A stretch of DNA of 61,903 bases, from contig JAGXSU010000029.1 of assembly GCA_018333785.1 (NCBI GenBank), positions 1-61,903 of the forward strand, given 5' to 3'. Under the pieces are notes generated by a model. The model was not told the origin of the DNA. It was given only the letters and a program-made list of their open reading frames with translations, and searched no databases. Each line of letters starts with the position of its first letter. Positions within the stretch are counted from its first letter, which is position 1. A program made the position numbers and the translations under genes. Positions 31,646 to 40,121 of the stretch are shown here, piece by piece. The DNA is from Methylomicrobium sp. (GTDB lineage: Bacteria; Pseudomonadota; Gammaproteobacteria; Methylococcales; Methylomonadaceae).

Positions 31646-34252
31646 CTAGAAATCGTTGCTGAATGCCAAATCAACCTTCAGCGGCACACGCAGCATTTCC
31701 ACTTTGGTTGAGGCATCACGGACAATCAGGTAATAGTCTTTGTTTCTATCATAAGAGCCCGATAACACAGTGAGCAGCAATGAGCGTTTCCGTTCATCCA
31801 ACAACTGAGAGGCGCTATCAAAGGTGACCGTCTGTTCATTACTGATGGGCTTGTCGCCATCACGCAAAGAGATCACCACGGAACGAGGTAAGACCCGTTC
31901 AGAGACTGCCTCGTTCTGAATAAACTCAAAACGCTGGGTATTGGTGACCACCTTATTGGAGGCACCTAATAAACTGATACTCACCGGCTTGGTTTTGGCT
32001 AATGCCGATTCACTCTCCCTGACCGCAATGACTGGAACAATTATCTCTTGTGGCATCGCGCTACCATGTACAAATCTTGCACCCCCCGCAAAATGAAAGC
32101 GGTTGGCACCTTTGGGTACCCAGAAATCAAGACTACCTTCGGGTTCGGTACCTGCCGTCAATGCGGTATTGCCTGACCAGGCCTTATCGTTAGCACCCAG
32201 GCCTTGTCCCAATAAATAACGCTTTTTCGCACGTAAGGTGCCTTCGGGTTTTTCAGCAAGCGCGGATTTATCGGCCTCTTCAAGCGCCGACTCCTGATAA
32301 ATAAAGCCGTGGTCTGCCGTCACCAACACATTCGAACCATTCAGGCTGTTAACGATAAAGCTCACCAATTGGGCCAGCTCTGTGACGGTATCCGCAGCGG
32401 CTTCAAAGGTTTTGGTTTCGGAGGATTGTTTATCACCAATCAAATCGATGCGGTCGTGGTAGATATAAATCAGTTGGCGATCACGCACGAATTCCCGGCC
32501 TTTATCTTTACCCAATGCCAATAAGTCTTCGGCTTTAATGGCAACCCCGGCATGCCCTGCCAAATAAGCACTGCGTTGTTCCATTGACGATACCGGTTTG
32601 CCATCGGCCATCAGATCCAGATTGCTATTGATTTTATAAGCCAGAGTTTGATGCGGTAGTAAAGAGGCCATACCCAAACCGGTATAACTGGGCAGTACCC
32701 CTAACAGACTTGATAGCTTGGCTTTAAGGCGACTCTTGCTATTGATTACTTGTACCAATTCTTCTGCCACTTCAAAGCGAAATGCATCAGAGATGATCAC
32801 ATAAATTCGTTTAGTCCCATCATCCGATAAAGGCGAAACCACTTCCCTGAAGAAGCGTTGCTGATTGATGATGCCGGGTATTTGCCAAGTAGAAAGTAAG
32901 CCCGCATCGCCTTCCAAAACCTTGGCCCAGGCAGAACTTAATTGCGGGATAAACCAACCGGAATAGGTGGCTTCAATGCGCTGGCTTAATTCATGCAAAA
33001 CCGCCCAGCCCATGGGTTCAACCAATTCAGTTGCCCGGTTAAAATGCCGATACAGCTGATCAAAACGAAACAGCTCAGTTTGATAACAGGTAACACCTGC
33101 CTCTGCAGAAACAAAACTAAAGCCATCCTTGTATTGGGTTTTTAGCGTCAAAAAATGCGTTGCCGCTTCCAGGGCATCGTAACTGGCTGCCAAAGCACGA
33201 CTCAAATCATTGGCACTGGCCAGAATCGGGTTTGCCCAATGACCATCCCGGCGCCTCGCAATCAAGGTAAATACAGCATCCATTGCCGCACCGGCACCGC
33301 TCAAAATTCTATCTTTCAAATCACTGATGATACGGCGTTCCACTTCTTCAAACGTCATCACCTCAGACAAGTCATCGGCGGATAAACCGCCCAATACCAA
33401 ACCTAATTCCAGGTCTCGACCGACAACAGCAGTGATCAAGTTGTAGCTGGTATAGTGTGATAAATCAGAACGCCACCGGGAAGAAAACACCGACGCATTG
33501 GCGGCCAGGTTACGGTCAGGCAGCATAAAATGCTTCAAGGATTCAGCAGGCTCACCACTCAATGAACGACCAAAATCAGTCACCAGAATGCGAAACAGCA
33601 AATCACGCAAACTGCGTTCATCCTCGGCGTAACCCAAATGGATCTTGGCAAGCAGCCAAAATGCTTCGCTTAAATCATTGGCAACAATGTCCTGCCAGAG
33701 CTTCGGTTGGGTATTTAGATCAACCTCACCATCGTTAATCAATGCAGCAAACAAGCGTTGCAGAATAGAAAACAGTTCCGGCTGATCGGCACGCGTCAAT
33801 ACGGCCAGCATCTTACGATCAAGATCATCGGCGTTATCGGTAGCAACCACTAAACGTTTCAAACGCTCAACCCGGTCTTTGGCCCGCAAAAACTTGGCCC
33901 GTGCTTTTAAATGATCGCGCAAGGTTTGCGATGCCAAGCCTAAATCATCCAGCAGGATCGAAGTTGAATCGGCCTTAAACGACTTACTGCGTAGCCGAAT
34001 ATCCAATAACCAATCATGGTTGGGATCAGGCTCGGGTTGCGGGCTATACAACAACCAACGCGAATCCGGCTGACGCTCGATATCGATTTTGATTTTTAGC
34101 GCGGGCAGCTCATCTAAACGAACCAGATTAACCTTATCCAGAGCTAGATTGTTTATGGTCGATGAAAACTCGCCATCGACATCATGCCAGAACACAATGG
34201 CATGCGAGGCGAACAAGGCGTTTAGGGAATCGGTGATACGTTGAAGACTCAT
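31646..34252 (-). CDS. pglZ: BREX-1 system phosphatase PglZ, type A
   Basis: PglZ is a core BREX protein of the alkaline-phosphatase superfamily. The 868-residue protein starts MSLQRITDSLNALFASH, then FWHDVDGEF, as in PglZ type A. Metal-binding motifs are VIISDAFRFE with Asp489 and LVTADHGF with Asp647 and His648. A C-terminal beta-rich domain follows. The gene lies 59 bases after the 68-residue cargo gene and just before brxL. Confidence 0.95.
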   Translation of the reverse strand: MSLQRITDSLNALFASHAIVFWHDVDGEFSSTINNLALDKVNLVRLDELPALKIKIDIERQPDSRWLLYSPQPEPDPNHDWLLDIRLRSKSFKADSTSILLDDLGLASQTLRDHLKARAKFLRAKDRVERLKRLVVATDNADDLDRKMLAVLTRADQPELFSILQRLFAALINDGEVDLNTQPKLWQDIVANDLSEAFWLLAKIHLGYAEDERSLRDLLFRILVTDFGRSLSGEPAESLKHFMLPDRNLAANASVFSSRWRSDLSHYTSYNLITAVVGRDLELGLVLGGLSADDLSEVMTFEEVERRIISDLKDRILSGAGAAMDAVFTLIARRRDGHWANPILASANDLSRALAASYDALEAATHFLTLKTQYKDGFSFVSAEAGVTCYQTELFRFDQLYRHFNRATELVEPMGWAVLHELSQRIEATYSGWFIPQLSSAWAKVLEGDAGLLSTWQIPGIINQQRFFREVVSPLSDDGTKRIYVIISDAFRFEVAEELVQVINSKSRLKAKLSSLLGVLPSYTGLGMASLLPHQTLAYKINSNLDLMADGKPVSSMEQRSAYLAGHAGVAIKAEDLLALGKDKGREFVRDRQLIYIYHDRIDLIGDKQSSETKTFEAAADTVTELAQLVSFIVNSLNGSNVLVTADHGFIYQESALEEADKSALAEKPEGTLRAKKRYLLGQGLGANDKAWSGNTALTAGTEPEGSLDFWVPKGANRFHFAGGARFVHGSAMPQEIIVPVIAVRESESALAKTKPVSISLLGASNKVVTNTQRFEFIQNEAVSERVLPRSVVISLRDGDKPISNEQTVTFDSASQLLDERKRSLLLTVLSGSYDRNKDYYLIVRDASTKVEMLRVPLKVDLAFSNDF

Positions 34253-34311
34253 ACCAATCTCGATGTATAAAACCCAACGATCAAAGACAACCGAGTACCG
34301 ATTTTAGTCAT

Positions 34312-34518
34312 CTAATCGACCTTAGTCTCGGTAACCTGGGAAATATTAATATCGGTATCCGAAACCACTCGTCCACCGATAGAGTAATAATTGGGAATGC
34401 CCAATGCACGATTGGTCGTTTGGGCGCGGTGCACCGCGACATTACCAATCGCCATCATGTCCATAGCCTGACGTAATACCTCGGGGTCGGTAACGGGTTC
34501 AAACGTGTGTTGTTTCAT
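34312..34518 (-). CDS. Small putative antitoxin partner of the zeta-like kinase
   Basis: This 68-residue protein overlaps the stop of the upstream kinase gene by 4 bases (ATGA), a mark of translational coupling. The core TTNRALGIPNYYSIGGRV resembles small proteins that I recall next to COG4185/zeta-type kinases (pattern ENRRLGIPNVYSxNG). Pairing and order suggest an antitoxin or modulator. It has no signal or membrane segment. Function is inferred only. Confidence 0.65.
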   Translation of the reverse strand: MKQHTFEPVTDPEVLRQAMDMMAIGNVAVHRAQTTNRALGIPNYYSIGGRVVSDTDINISQVTETKVD

Positions 34519-35090
34519 AGTGATTCCAACGATTCGATAAATTGGTTGAGTTGATCCGGGTCGGTGGCCGTGACTTGCTGAGCTTTACCGGTCGCTAACA
34601 GCTCAAAACCTTCCCCGGTATTGGCAAACAACTGCCAGCTAGTCGCCGTCAGGCGATAATGATGCCAAAACATATAGCGGGAACGTACAAAGCGGCGACG
34701 AACATCCACATCCGGCACATGATGGCCGCCTTGCGCAACCCGCTCGCGAATGCGGGCGATGCACAACTCCGGGCTGTCCAGGGTGACGAATACCACACTG
34801 ATACGATAGCCGGCTTGCCGGGCTTGTGCGATATGCCGCTCCAATCCCTTGCCGGACAACGTGGATTCGACGATGCGGGATTCCCCGGCAGCAATGGCCT
34901 CGCTCAATCGATTAACGAACTGCTTGCCCGCCGAAACCTTGGCCAATAATGGATCGTCTGGCGACAGTTCCAAGGCAATGCTATCAGCACCGAGATAGTC
35001 TATGGCATAACGACGCCCGTACTCCTCGGCAAAAGTCGATTTACCACTGCCATTCGGGCCGCCAACGATCACCAAATGTCGCTCAGTCAT
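34515..35090 (-). CDS. Zeta-toxin-like / COG4185 P-loop kinase
   Basis: This 191-residue protein has Walker A GPNGSGKS at residues 11-18, Asp36 in GADS (a zeta-like substrate position), EST at 75-77 in the TLSGKG block, and GGHHVP at 121-126 followed by VRRRF. These match the COG4185 branch of zeta toxins. Zeta toxins phosphorylate UDP-GlcNAc in the known cases; the substrate of this branch is not settled. It overlaps the end of pglX by 8 bases and the 68-residue gene by 4, so it is built into the BREX operon. It could be a toxin or an anti-phage effector. Confidence 0.8.
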   Translation of the reverse strand: MTERHLVIVGGPNGSGKSTFAEEYGRRYAIDYLGADSIALELSPDDPLLAKVSAGKQFVNRLSEAIAAGESRIVESTLSGKGLERHIAQARQAGYRISVVFVTLDSPELCIARIRERVAQGGHHVPDVDVRRRFVRSRYMFWHHYRLTATSWQLFANTGEGFELLATGKAQQVTATDPDQLNQFIESLESL

Positions 35091-38000
35091 CGCCGGTGCC
35101 CCCAGTCACTGCCTTAACCTCTGCCAACAAATCACCAAACTTGCCGTAGTTTACTTTTACGCCGTCATCCAGGTCGAGCTGGATGCGGAGGTCGGCGTAG
35201 TGGCGGAGTTTTTCGTCGTAGGCGAGTAGTTCGACGTGTTTTTTCTTGAGTTTTTCAATGTCCTTGTTCAGCTTGTTGCGGGATGCGTTGGAGTCGGCTG
35301 CGGCGGCGTCTTTTTCCAGCATTTCGATGCGGGACTGGATTTTGCCGGTGAGCGGGACCACGTATTCGGCGCGCATGCGGGCCAGGGTGCCTTCGTGGTA
35401 GCGGTGCAGGTAGACCAGTGCCTGGAATGCACCTTGTTTGCCGCTGGAAAACAGCCAGTAAATCGGGCGTTTTTTGTAGGTTTGCAGGTGGTCTTTAAAG
35501 AAGCTGCCGGCAATGTAGCGGCGGATGGTTTCGACAGGTGTTTCGTTGCCTTTTTGACCCAAGCTTTCCGCCAGCCAGGCGGTGTTTTCATCCAGCGTTT
35601 CTGCATTCCATACCGCCACTAAAAATTCCTGGATGCGATTGGCGGCATCGTCTTCAAACCAGAGTTCGTCGGTAATCGGCACAATGCCATCCTTGTCGGC
35701 GGGGAAAGTATGGTAGCGGTCAGGGTCGAAACTGACATTATCCGCGTGGGCGTAAATTAAACCCGGCTCGTCGAGGCTGTAACGTCCCATCATACAGCCG
35801 ATAGCGTAGGAAATTAGCCGCTGGCAGTCTTTTTCGCGGTCGGCACGGGCGAGAGTAATCTGCTCTTCGGGGACTTCGGGGGAGAGTTCGTCTTGCAGGC
35901 AGTAGGCTTCGATGAACAGGCGGTTGTTTTCTTCTTCCAAGCGTTGCATTTCAGCAATGGCGGCACGGCTTTGTGTTTGCCATTGGTTGAAGCATTGTTC
36001 AAGGCTGGTTGATGCGTAGGTTGGGTTAGCGGCTTTATCGCGTAACCCAACATCGGTGGCTTCGATTTGTTGGGTTACGCTATCGCTAACCCAACCTACG
36101 GGCTCAAGTTTGGTTGGGTTAGCGGTTTCTAGTGTGTTGTGTTTATTGCTGATTAGTCGGTTTTTATTAAAATCCCACGAAATTTCATAATTGTTCCAAT
36201 CGCTTTTAGCGATTTCAATAGCTTCGCTAAAAATTCTTGAAGAATTCTCGAGCAATTCAGTATTTATGATTATTGGTAATGAACCAATACTACCTGCTTC
36301 GATATTGAGCGTTTGACTAACTATCTGGGCGAAATAATCTGCAACACGAGAACAAAGAAAACAAAGAATAAGTTTTAAATCCTCGTTATCTTCAACATAT
36401 AAAGAAGAACCGCCAGTAATCGGAATAAACCCAAGAGGCGAATATCTAACGCCAAAGCATGATGAACTTACGGCAGTCCATGTAATGCATTCGTTGAAAT
36501 ACCTTTCTCGACTACGAGGAAAACAGCCTCCGCTTCCAAGTAGCTCACGACCTTCATTTTCCCAATTAACCAGAAATTCTGCATTTCCATACCATCGCTG
36601 AAATTCTCCGCCTTTGTTAGCTGGAAACCATTTCATATCTGATTGTGATGCTCGTTGCCCACTAGGAATAGCAAGTCCAACTTTAGAAATACTTACTTCA
36701 GTCCAAAACCTCAAAAATCTTGCATTATCTCCGGTAGTCATTCCAACTCTAGGCTTTGAAATATTTGATAAGCATGTATTTTCTGAGAAAAGATTTCGAA
36801 CTTTATCACCAACCCAATAAGCCAGTGGATTACCTGGAATTTTCTTGAAATCATCCTGCGACGTTGCATCAAACCTATTATGTCCAGAACGCAAAGCCCT
36901 TTCTTTTTGTTCTTCTTGTCCCTCAACCAAGTGGAAAAACACTGGCTTGTAATTGTTGAAATACCGACCCTGCAACACAAACGCCGTAGTTTGAACAACT
37001 TCACCAGAAATCTCGCCAAAAGCCCTCGCACCTAAATGAGTCATCGTGACGATAGTACGGTTTTCCAACAGCTTTTCTCGCATCGCTTGATAAGACGACA
37101 AAAACATCCAGCTCTGCATCGTCACCATGCTATTAAAGCCGCTGGGTTTGCACCAACCAAAACCACGCTCGATAAACATCGCAAACAAATCAGATTTGCT
37201 ATCGGGGAATGTGCGCTTTGCGTATTCCTTCAACGCCGCATTCATGCCTTTGCCGCCCATATACGGCGGATTCGCCACCACTGCGTCAAACTGCATCCCC
37301 AAAATCTGTGCTTGCCGCACCAATGGCAACAGATTCAATGCAGCTTCTTGTGCAATCAGGTCGCCAGATTGGACAGCCAACTGCAAACCGGCATCCATCG
37401 TTGACAGTTGTGCATTCAAATCGGGTGGAATTTGAATCAGCGAGCCGAAAGTTTTGGCGTAGGCAAAGGTATCGATGAGTTGGCGGATTTGAGGTGCTTC
37501 GACAGGCGTAGGTTGGGTTAGCGGCTTTATCGCGTAACCCAACGTTTGGGCGTCAGAATTGCCATCAACGCTGCTTGTTGGGTTACGTCCTCCGCTGTGC
37601 TGCGGGCTAACCCAACCTACGAAAGCGGCCAGGGCTTGGGTTATTTCATCGGCATCCAGGCCTTTGCTTTCCTGTAAGGCCAGCACATTCAACTTGGGCG
37701 AGTTGTCGAACAAACGCCTGTCATCGGCGCGGGCTTTCATCAACAAGGCAAAGCCAGCCAGTTGTGCGGCGCGGTCATCAATGTCTAAGCCAAAGAGGTT
37801 CTTTTCCAGAATCAGGCGGGGAATGCTGCGGGCTTGGTAACCGCGTTCCAGATAAATCGCCTTTAATACTTCGTAGGCTTCTACCAAAATATGGCCGGAA
37901 CCGCAGGCGGGGTCTAGGACGGTGATGGTTTCCGGATTCAGAATTCCCCTCACCCCCAGCCCCTCTCTCTCAGGGAGAAAGGAGTCTTCCGCGATTCGGG

Positions 38001-38898
38001 TTTGAATCAAGGCATCGAGCTGGGCTTGTACTTCCGGCGTTTGTTCGGCAGGTTCGATGTAATACGGCCATTGGGTGTTTAATATCGATGCCGGGTTGGC
38101 CATCAGCCACAAGCGGCCAATGCTGTTTTGCACCAGGTATTGCACGATCCAGTTAGGCGTAAAAAGCTGGGTAGCGGCGGGAATGTCCTCGGATTTAACG
38201 ACTTTGCCGATGACCTGATCTTTTTTCTCGCTGATGTAAAACTGATACAGCCAGCCGATGATTTCTACTTGTTGCCAGTCTTCTTCCGGGATGGTGGTCA
38301 CCAGTTTGGCGATGACCGAATCGGTCAGTAATAAGTTGTCGGGCAGCAGCAGTTCGGTTTCATTGTCGATGCGCTCGAACAGAAAAGGCATGACCCTGGA
38401 TAGCGCATTACATTGAGCAATTAACGTTAAGCGGTACAGTTCGCCGTCTTGATCTCCTGCCAATTTGAGTTCAACCACCTGTTGATGGTTAAGATCGGGG
38501 AGATCGCGGTTTTGTGCCAGTTCCGGCGCTGTATTAAGGATTTCCGGCAAACCGCCTGCACGACTGGACAGCACCCGATAACCGTGGCTGAGGTAATCGT
38601 GGATTTCCATGTAGCGCAACGCGGCAAAGCGGTTAAACCAGGTGTAAGCCACCGCTTCCAGGGTTTGGCTAAAGCCATCCTTTTCAATCAGGGCAATCAG
38701 GTGGTCACGTTGACGGCTGATTTTGGCAGGCCAGGATTGCCCGGCAATGATGACTAAATCACCGCTTTTTTCGGCAGGGGCAATGGTGAGCTGGCCGTTG
38801 TGTTCCGCCAGACCCAGTCGATGCGCACGGGCAGTGACGGCAGCGATAAAGTCTTTACGGGCCTGCGGGGCGTAGGCTTTGAGTTTGGCTTTGTTCAC
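35083..38898 (-). CDS. pglX: BREX-1 adenine-specific DNA methyltransferase PglX
   Basis: PglX methylates host DNA so that BREX spares it. The 1271-residue protein has motif I DPACGSGH at residues 329-336 and motif IV NPPY at 543-546, about 200 residues apart as usual for this family. Three repeat-derived segments are translated in frame: about 305-319 (LPEREGLGVRGI), 426-464 (VGWVSPQHSGGRN to GYAIKPLTQPT) and 925-962 (EPVGWVSDSVTQQ to AANPTYAS). They make the gene slightly long. The start overlaps a small upstream gene by 4 bases, and the end overlaps the kinase gene by 8. Whether the insertions spoil activity is unknown. Confidence 0.95.
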   Translation of the reverse strand: MNKAKLKAYAPQARKDFIAAVTARAHRLGLAEHNGQLTIAPAEKSGDLVIIAGQSWPAKISRQRDHLIALIEKDGFSQTLEAVAYTWFNRFAALRYMEIHDYLSHGYRVLSSRAGGLPEILNTAPELAQNRDLPDLNHQQVVELKLAGDQDGELYRLTLIAQCNALSRVMPFLFERIDNETELLLPDNLLLTDSVIAKLVTTIPEEDWQQVEIIGWLYQFYISEKKDQVIGKVVKSEDIPAATQLFTPNWIVQYLVQNSIGRLWLMANPASILNTQWPYYIEPAEQTPEVQAQLDALIQTRIAEDSFLPEREGLGVRGILNPETITVLDPACGSGHILVEAYEVLKAIYLERGYQARSIPRLILEKNLFGLDIDDRAAQLAGFALLMKARADDRRLFDNSPKLNVLALQESKGLDADEITQALAAFVGWVSPQHSGGRNPTSSVDGNSDAQTLGYAIKPLTQPTPVEAPQIRQLIDTFAYAKTFGSLIQIPPDLNAQLSTMDAGLQLAVQSGDLIAQEAALNLLPLVRQAQILGMQFDAVVANPPYMGGKGMNAALKEYAKRTFPDSKSDLFAMFIERGFGWCKPSGFNSMVTMQSWMFLSSYQAMREKLLENRTIVTMTHLGARAFGEISGEVVQTTAFVLQGRYFNNYKPVFFHLVEGQEEQKERALRSGHNRFDATSQDDFKKIPGNPLAYWVGDKVRNLFSENTCLSNISKPRVGMTTGDNARFLRFWTEVSISKVGLAIPSGQRASQSDMKWFPANKGGEFQRWYGNAEFLVNWENEGRELLGSGGCFPRSRERYFNECITWTAVSSSCFGVRYSPLGFIPITGGSSLYVEDNEDLKLILCFLCSRVADYFAQIVSQTLNIEAGSIGSLPIIINTELLENSSRIFSEAIEIAKSDWNNYEISWDFNKNRLISNKHNTLETANPTKLEPVGWVSDSVTQQIEATDVGLRDKAANPTYASTSLEQCFNQWQTQSRAAIAEMQRLEEENNRLFIEAYCLQDELSPEVPEEQITLARADREKDCQRLISYAIGCMMGRYSLDEPGLIYAHADNVSFDPDRYHTFPADKDGIVPITDELWFEDDAANRIQEFLVAVWNAETLDENTAWLAESLGQKGNETPVETIRRYIAGSFFKDHLQTYKKRPIYWLFSSGKQGAFQALVYLHRYHEGTLARMRAEYVVPLTGKIQSRIEMLEKDAAAADSNASRNKLNKDIEKLKKKHVELLAYDEKLRHYADLRIQLDLDDGVKVNYGKFGDLLAEVKAVTGGTGDD
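36015..36125. repeat. Palindromic repeat A inside pglX
   Basis: A GTAGGTTGGGTTAGC...GTAACCCAAC palindrome, followed by a second, partly inverted copy (GTTGGGTTACGC...GCTAACCCAACCTAC) and a third arm, TTGGTTGGGTTAGCGG. The first 38 bases are identical to the start of repeat B in the same gene. This family of repeats is common in proteobacterial genomes, usually between genes. Confidence 0.88.
37507..37621. repeat. Palindromic repeat B inside pglX
   Basis: It starts CGTAGGTTGGGTTAGCGGC and ends CGGGCTAACCCAACCTACG, with outer arms in inverted order. It shares about 38 identical bases with repeat A and is read in frame as part of PglX (residues 426-464). Confidence 0.88.
37944..37984. repeat. 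Palindromic repeat C inside pglX
   Basis: The TCCCCTCACCCCCAGCCCCT / TCTCTCTCAGGGAGAAAGGAG pattern is a widespread bacterial intergenic repeat. Translated on the minus strand it gives the tell-tale LPEREGLGVRG peptide, just 10 residues before the methyltransferase motif I. Confidence 0.8.
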
Positions 38899-39119
38899 TC
38901 CGAGTGTCCCCAGTCCTCGGCAGAAAGTGTGTTCATGACATCACCCAATTCTTTGACCCGTCCGGCAAAATGTGGCGGTGGTATTCGCTTGCGAACGGGT
39001 TGGGAGGGTGTTATTTCATCCAGTGTCAATAGCACCACTTCAATGCGATGATGCTGCATGGCTTTAGGGATGGGGATAAATTCGGGGGCATCTTCATAGA
39101 TTTGACGAAAGGCACTCAT
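38895..39119 (-). CDS. Antitoxin-like small protein upstream of pglX
   Basis: This 74-residue protein resembles small antitoxin-like proteins often found next to PIN toxins: an N-terminal YEDAPEFIPIPKAMQHHRIE, a strand VVLLTLDE, and a C-terminal GDVMNTLSAEDWG. It has a good AAAGGAG ribosome site. Its end overlaps the pglX start by 4 bases (ATGA), so PglX synthesis is probably coupled to it. No toxin partner directly follows. Whether it works with the upstream PIN protein is unknown. Confidence 0.6.
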   Translation of the reverse strand: MSAFRQIYEDAPEFIPIPKAMQHHRIEVVLLTLDEITPSQPVRKRIPPPHFAGRVKELGDVMNTLSAEDWGHSE

Positions 39120-39131
39120 TGGCTAACTCCT

Positions 39132-39271
39132 TTAAGATTTATTTTGCTCGGCATACAGTTCAGCACTTGCATCTTCGACCTGGCGACTGAATTGCTTGAA
39201 AAAATCCGGCCATGTCGATGCTGTTTTAATTCGGTGGCGGGTTTATCAAGGTATACGGGTCTTACCTTCAT
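39132..39271 (-). pseudogene. Small ORF with frameshift at a six-T run
   Basis: An ATG at 39271 overlaps the PIN-protein stop as ATGA and opens MKVRPVYLDKPATELKQHRH. The downstream part is coding-like in the next frame (FFKQFSRQVEDASAELYAEQ, ending NKS, stop at 39132-39134). A six-base homopolymer at 39199-39204 (T on the coding strand) sits at the join; one extra base would give a single 46-residue protein. It could be a mutation, a sequencing error or programmed slippage. No family is recognised. Confidence 0.5.
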
Positions 39272-39693
39272 TCCCTGTAGTCCTGCAAAAGCAAAATCCG
39301 GCCTAGGCTTTGGGCTTTTCGGTAGTATTTCTCATCAGCCGTGATGAGTGTCGTACCCGGTGTTTCGAGAGCGACAGCGTGAAATAGCGTGTCGAAAGTA
39401 TGATGATTAAGTTCTATAGACAACGAACAAGCGGTTGCATAGCTTTTGCTGGTTTCGACCCGATGAAAGTCCATATTCAGTAAATCAGTCAGATTCTCAC
39501 CGGCCTTTTCAGGCCGCAAGCGCGTCAGTACGCCGATGACCTCGGTAATAAAATGCGGTGGTTGATAGCATTCAATTTCACCCACCAGAACTCGGTCCAG
39601 AATTTGCAGCGCTTCTTGCACATGACGTTCTTCCGCCTTGAGCGGCAGAAACCATTTAATGGCGACGCTGGTATCGATGACATACCGGGTCAC
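39268..39693 (-). CDS. vapC: PIN-domain ribonuclease toxin (VapC-like)
   Basis: This 141-residue PIN protein has the four acidic residues of the active site: Asp7 (YVIDTSVA), Glu51 (FITEVIGV), Asp101 (HHTFDTLFHAVAL) and Asp120 (LITADEKYY). VapC toxins cut tRNA or rRNA with Mg2+. It overlaps the upstream antitoxin gene by 4 bases, a standard type II TA arrangement. It lies between brxC and pglX in the BREX operon. Confidence 0.88.
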   Translation of the reverse strand: MTRYVIDTSVAIKWFLPLKAEERHVQEALQILDRVLVGEIECYQPPHFITEVIGVLTRLRPEKAGENLTDLLNMDFHRVETSKSYATACSLSIELNHHTFDTLFHAVALETPGTTLITADEKYYRKAQSLGRILLLQDYRE

Positions 39694-39923
39694 GAACGAA
39701 GCTCTTCACGCGCCGCTCGAATTTCTTCTTCAGTAACCGGTTCTGTTTCCGCACGTCTGGCCAAAATGTTAGCGATGGCTTCGCGATGGCGTTGTTTGCG
39801 GGCGGCACGCTCGACCGCTTCCATCATCAACTCGGCGATGACGGCGCTTTTGTTTTGACCTTGGTAGGCGGCATTAAATGCGTCTTTAATTTCATCCGGT
39901 ACGCTGTAGTTGACGGTGGCCAT
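39690..39923 (-). CDS. vapB: Antitoxin of the PIN toxin (VapB-like, putative RHH)
   Basis: This 77-residue protein has a short N-terminal strand (ATVNYSVPDEIKDAF) followed by two helices, as in ribbon-helix-helix antitoxins, and a charged C-terminal tail (EPVTEEEIRAAREEL) for toxin binding. AGGAG precedes the ATG. A perfect 19-bp palindrome lies 16 bases upstream and is a likely autoregulatory operator. The pair can therefore be transcribed apart from brxC. Confidence 0.8.
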   Translation of the reverse strand: MATVNYSVPDEIKDAFNAAYQGQNKSAVIAELMMEAVERAARKQRHREAIANILARRAETEPVTEEEIRAAREELRS

Positions 39924-39938
39924 AGTGCGCTCCTAATG

Positions 39939-39980
39939 TTGTTGAAAATTTCAACAAATTATTGCGCGTTGTTGTTGAAA
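39939..39980 (-). promoter_or_regulatory. Candidate VapB operator
   Basis: TTGTTGAAAATTTCAACAA at 39939-39957 is a perfect palindrome around a central base. A further direct GTTGTTGAAA half is at 39971-39980, itself flanked by ATTGCGC/GCGCAAT. Position and symmetry fit TA autoregulation by a dimeric antitoxin; binding is inferred. Confidence 0.6.
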
Positions 39981-40003
39981 GCGCAATTATTTGTCATCGT
40001 TAG

Positions 40004-40115
40004 TTCTACTTTGTCAGATGAGAAGAAAGACCGTCATACCCGCCGGGAAGCGGGTATCCAGTGCCATGGATGGCGAGCTTCGGTCATGTGAAACCTGAAA
40101 TCTTACAAAGTAGAA
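40004..40115. mobile_element. 112-bp inverted-repeat element holding dispersed repeat copy 2
   Basis: Terminal 11-bp perfect inverted repeats (TTCTACTTTGT at 40004-40014, ACAAAGTAGAA at 40105-40115) enclose a partial copy (40031-40093) of the repeat that also flanks the BREX island. It lies 6 bases after the brxC stop. It could be a MITE-like unit or act as a hairpin ending brxC transcripts. Confidence 0.55.
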
Positions 40116-40121
40116 TTAGTT

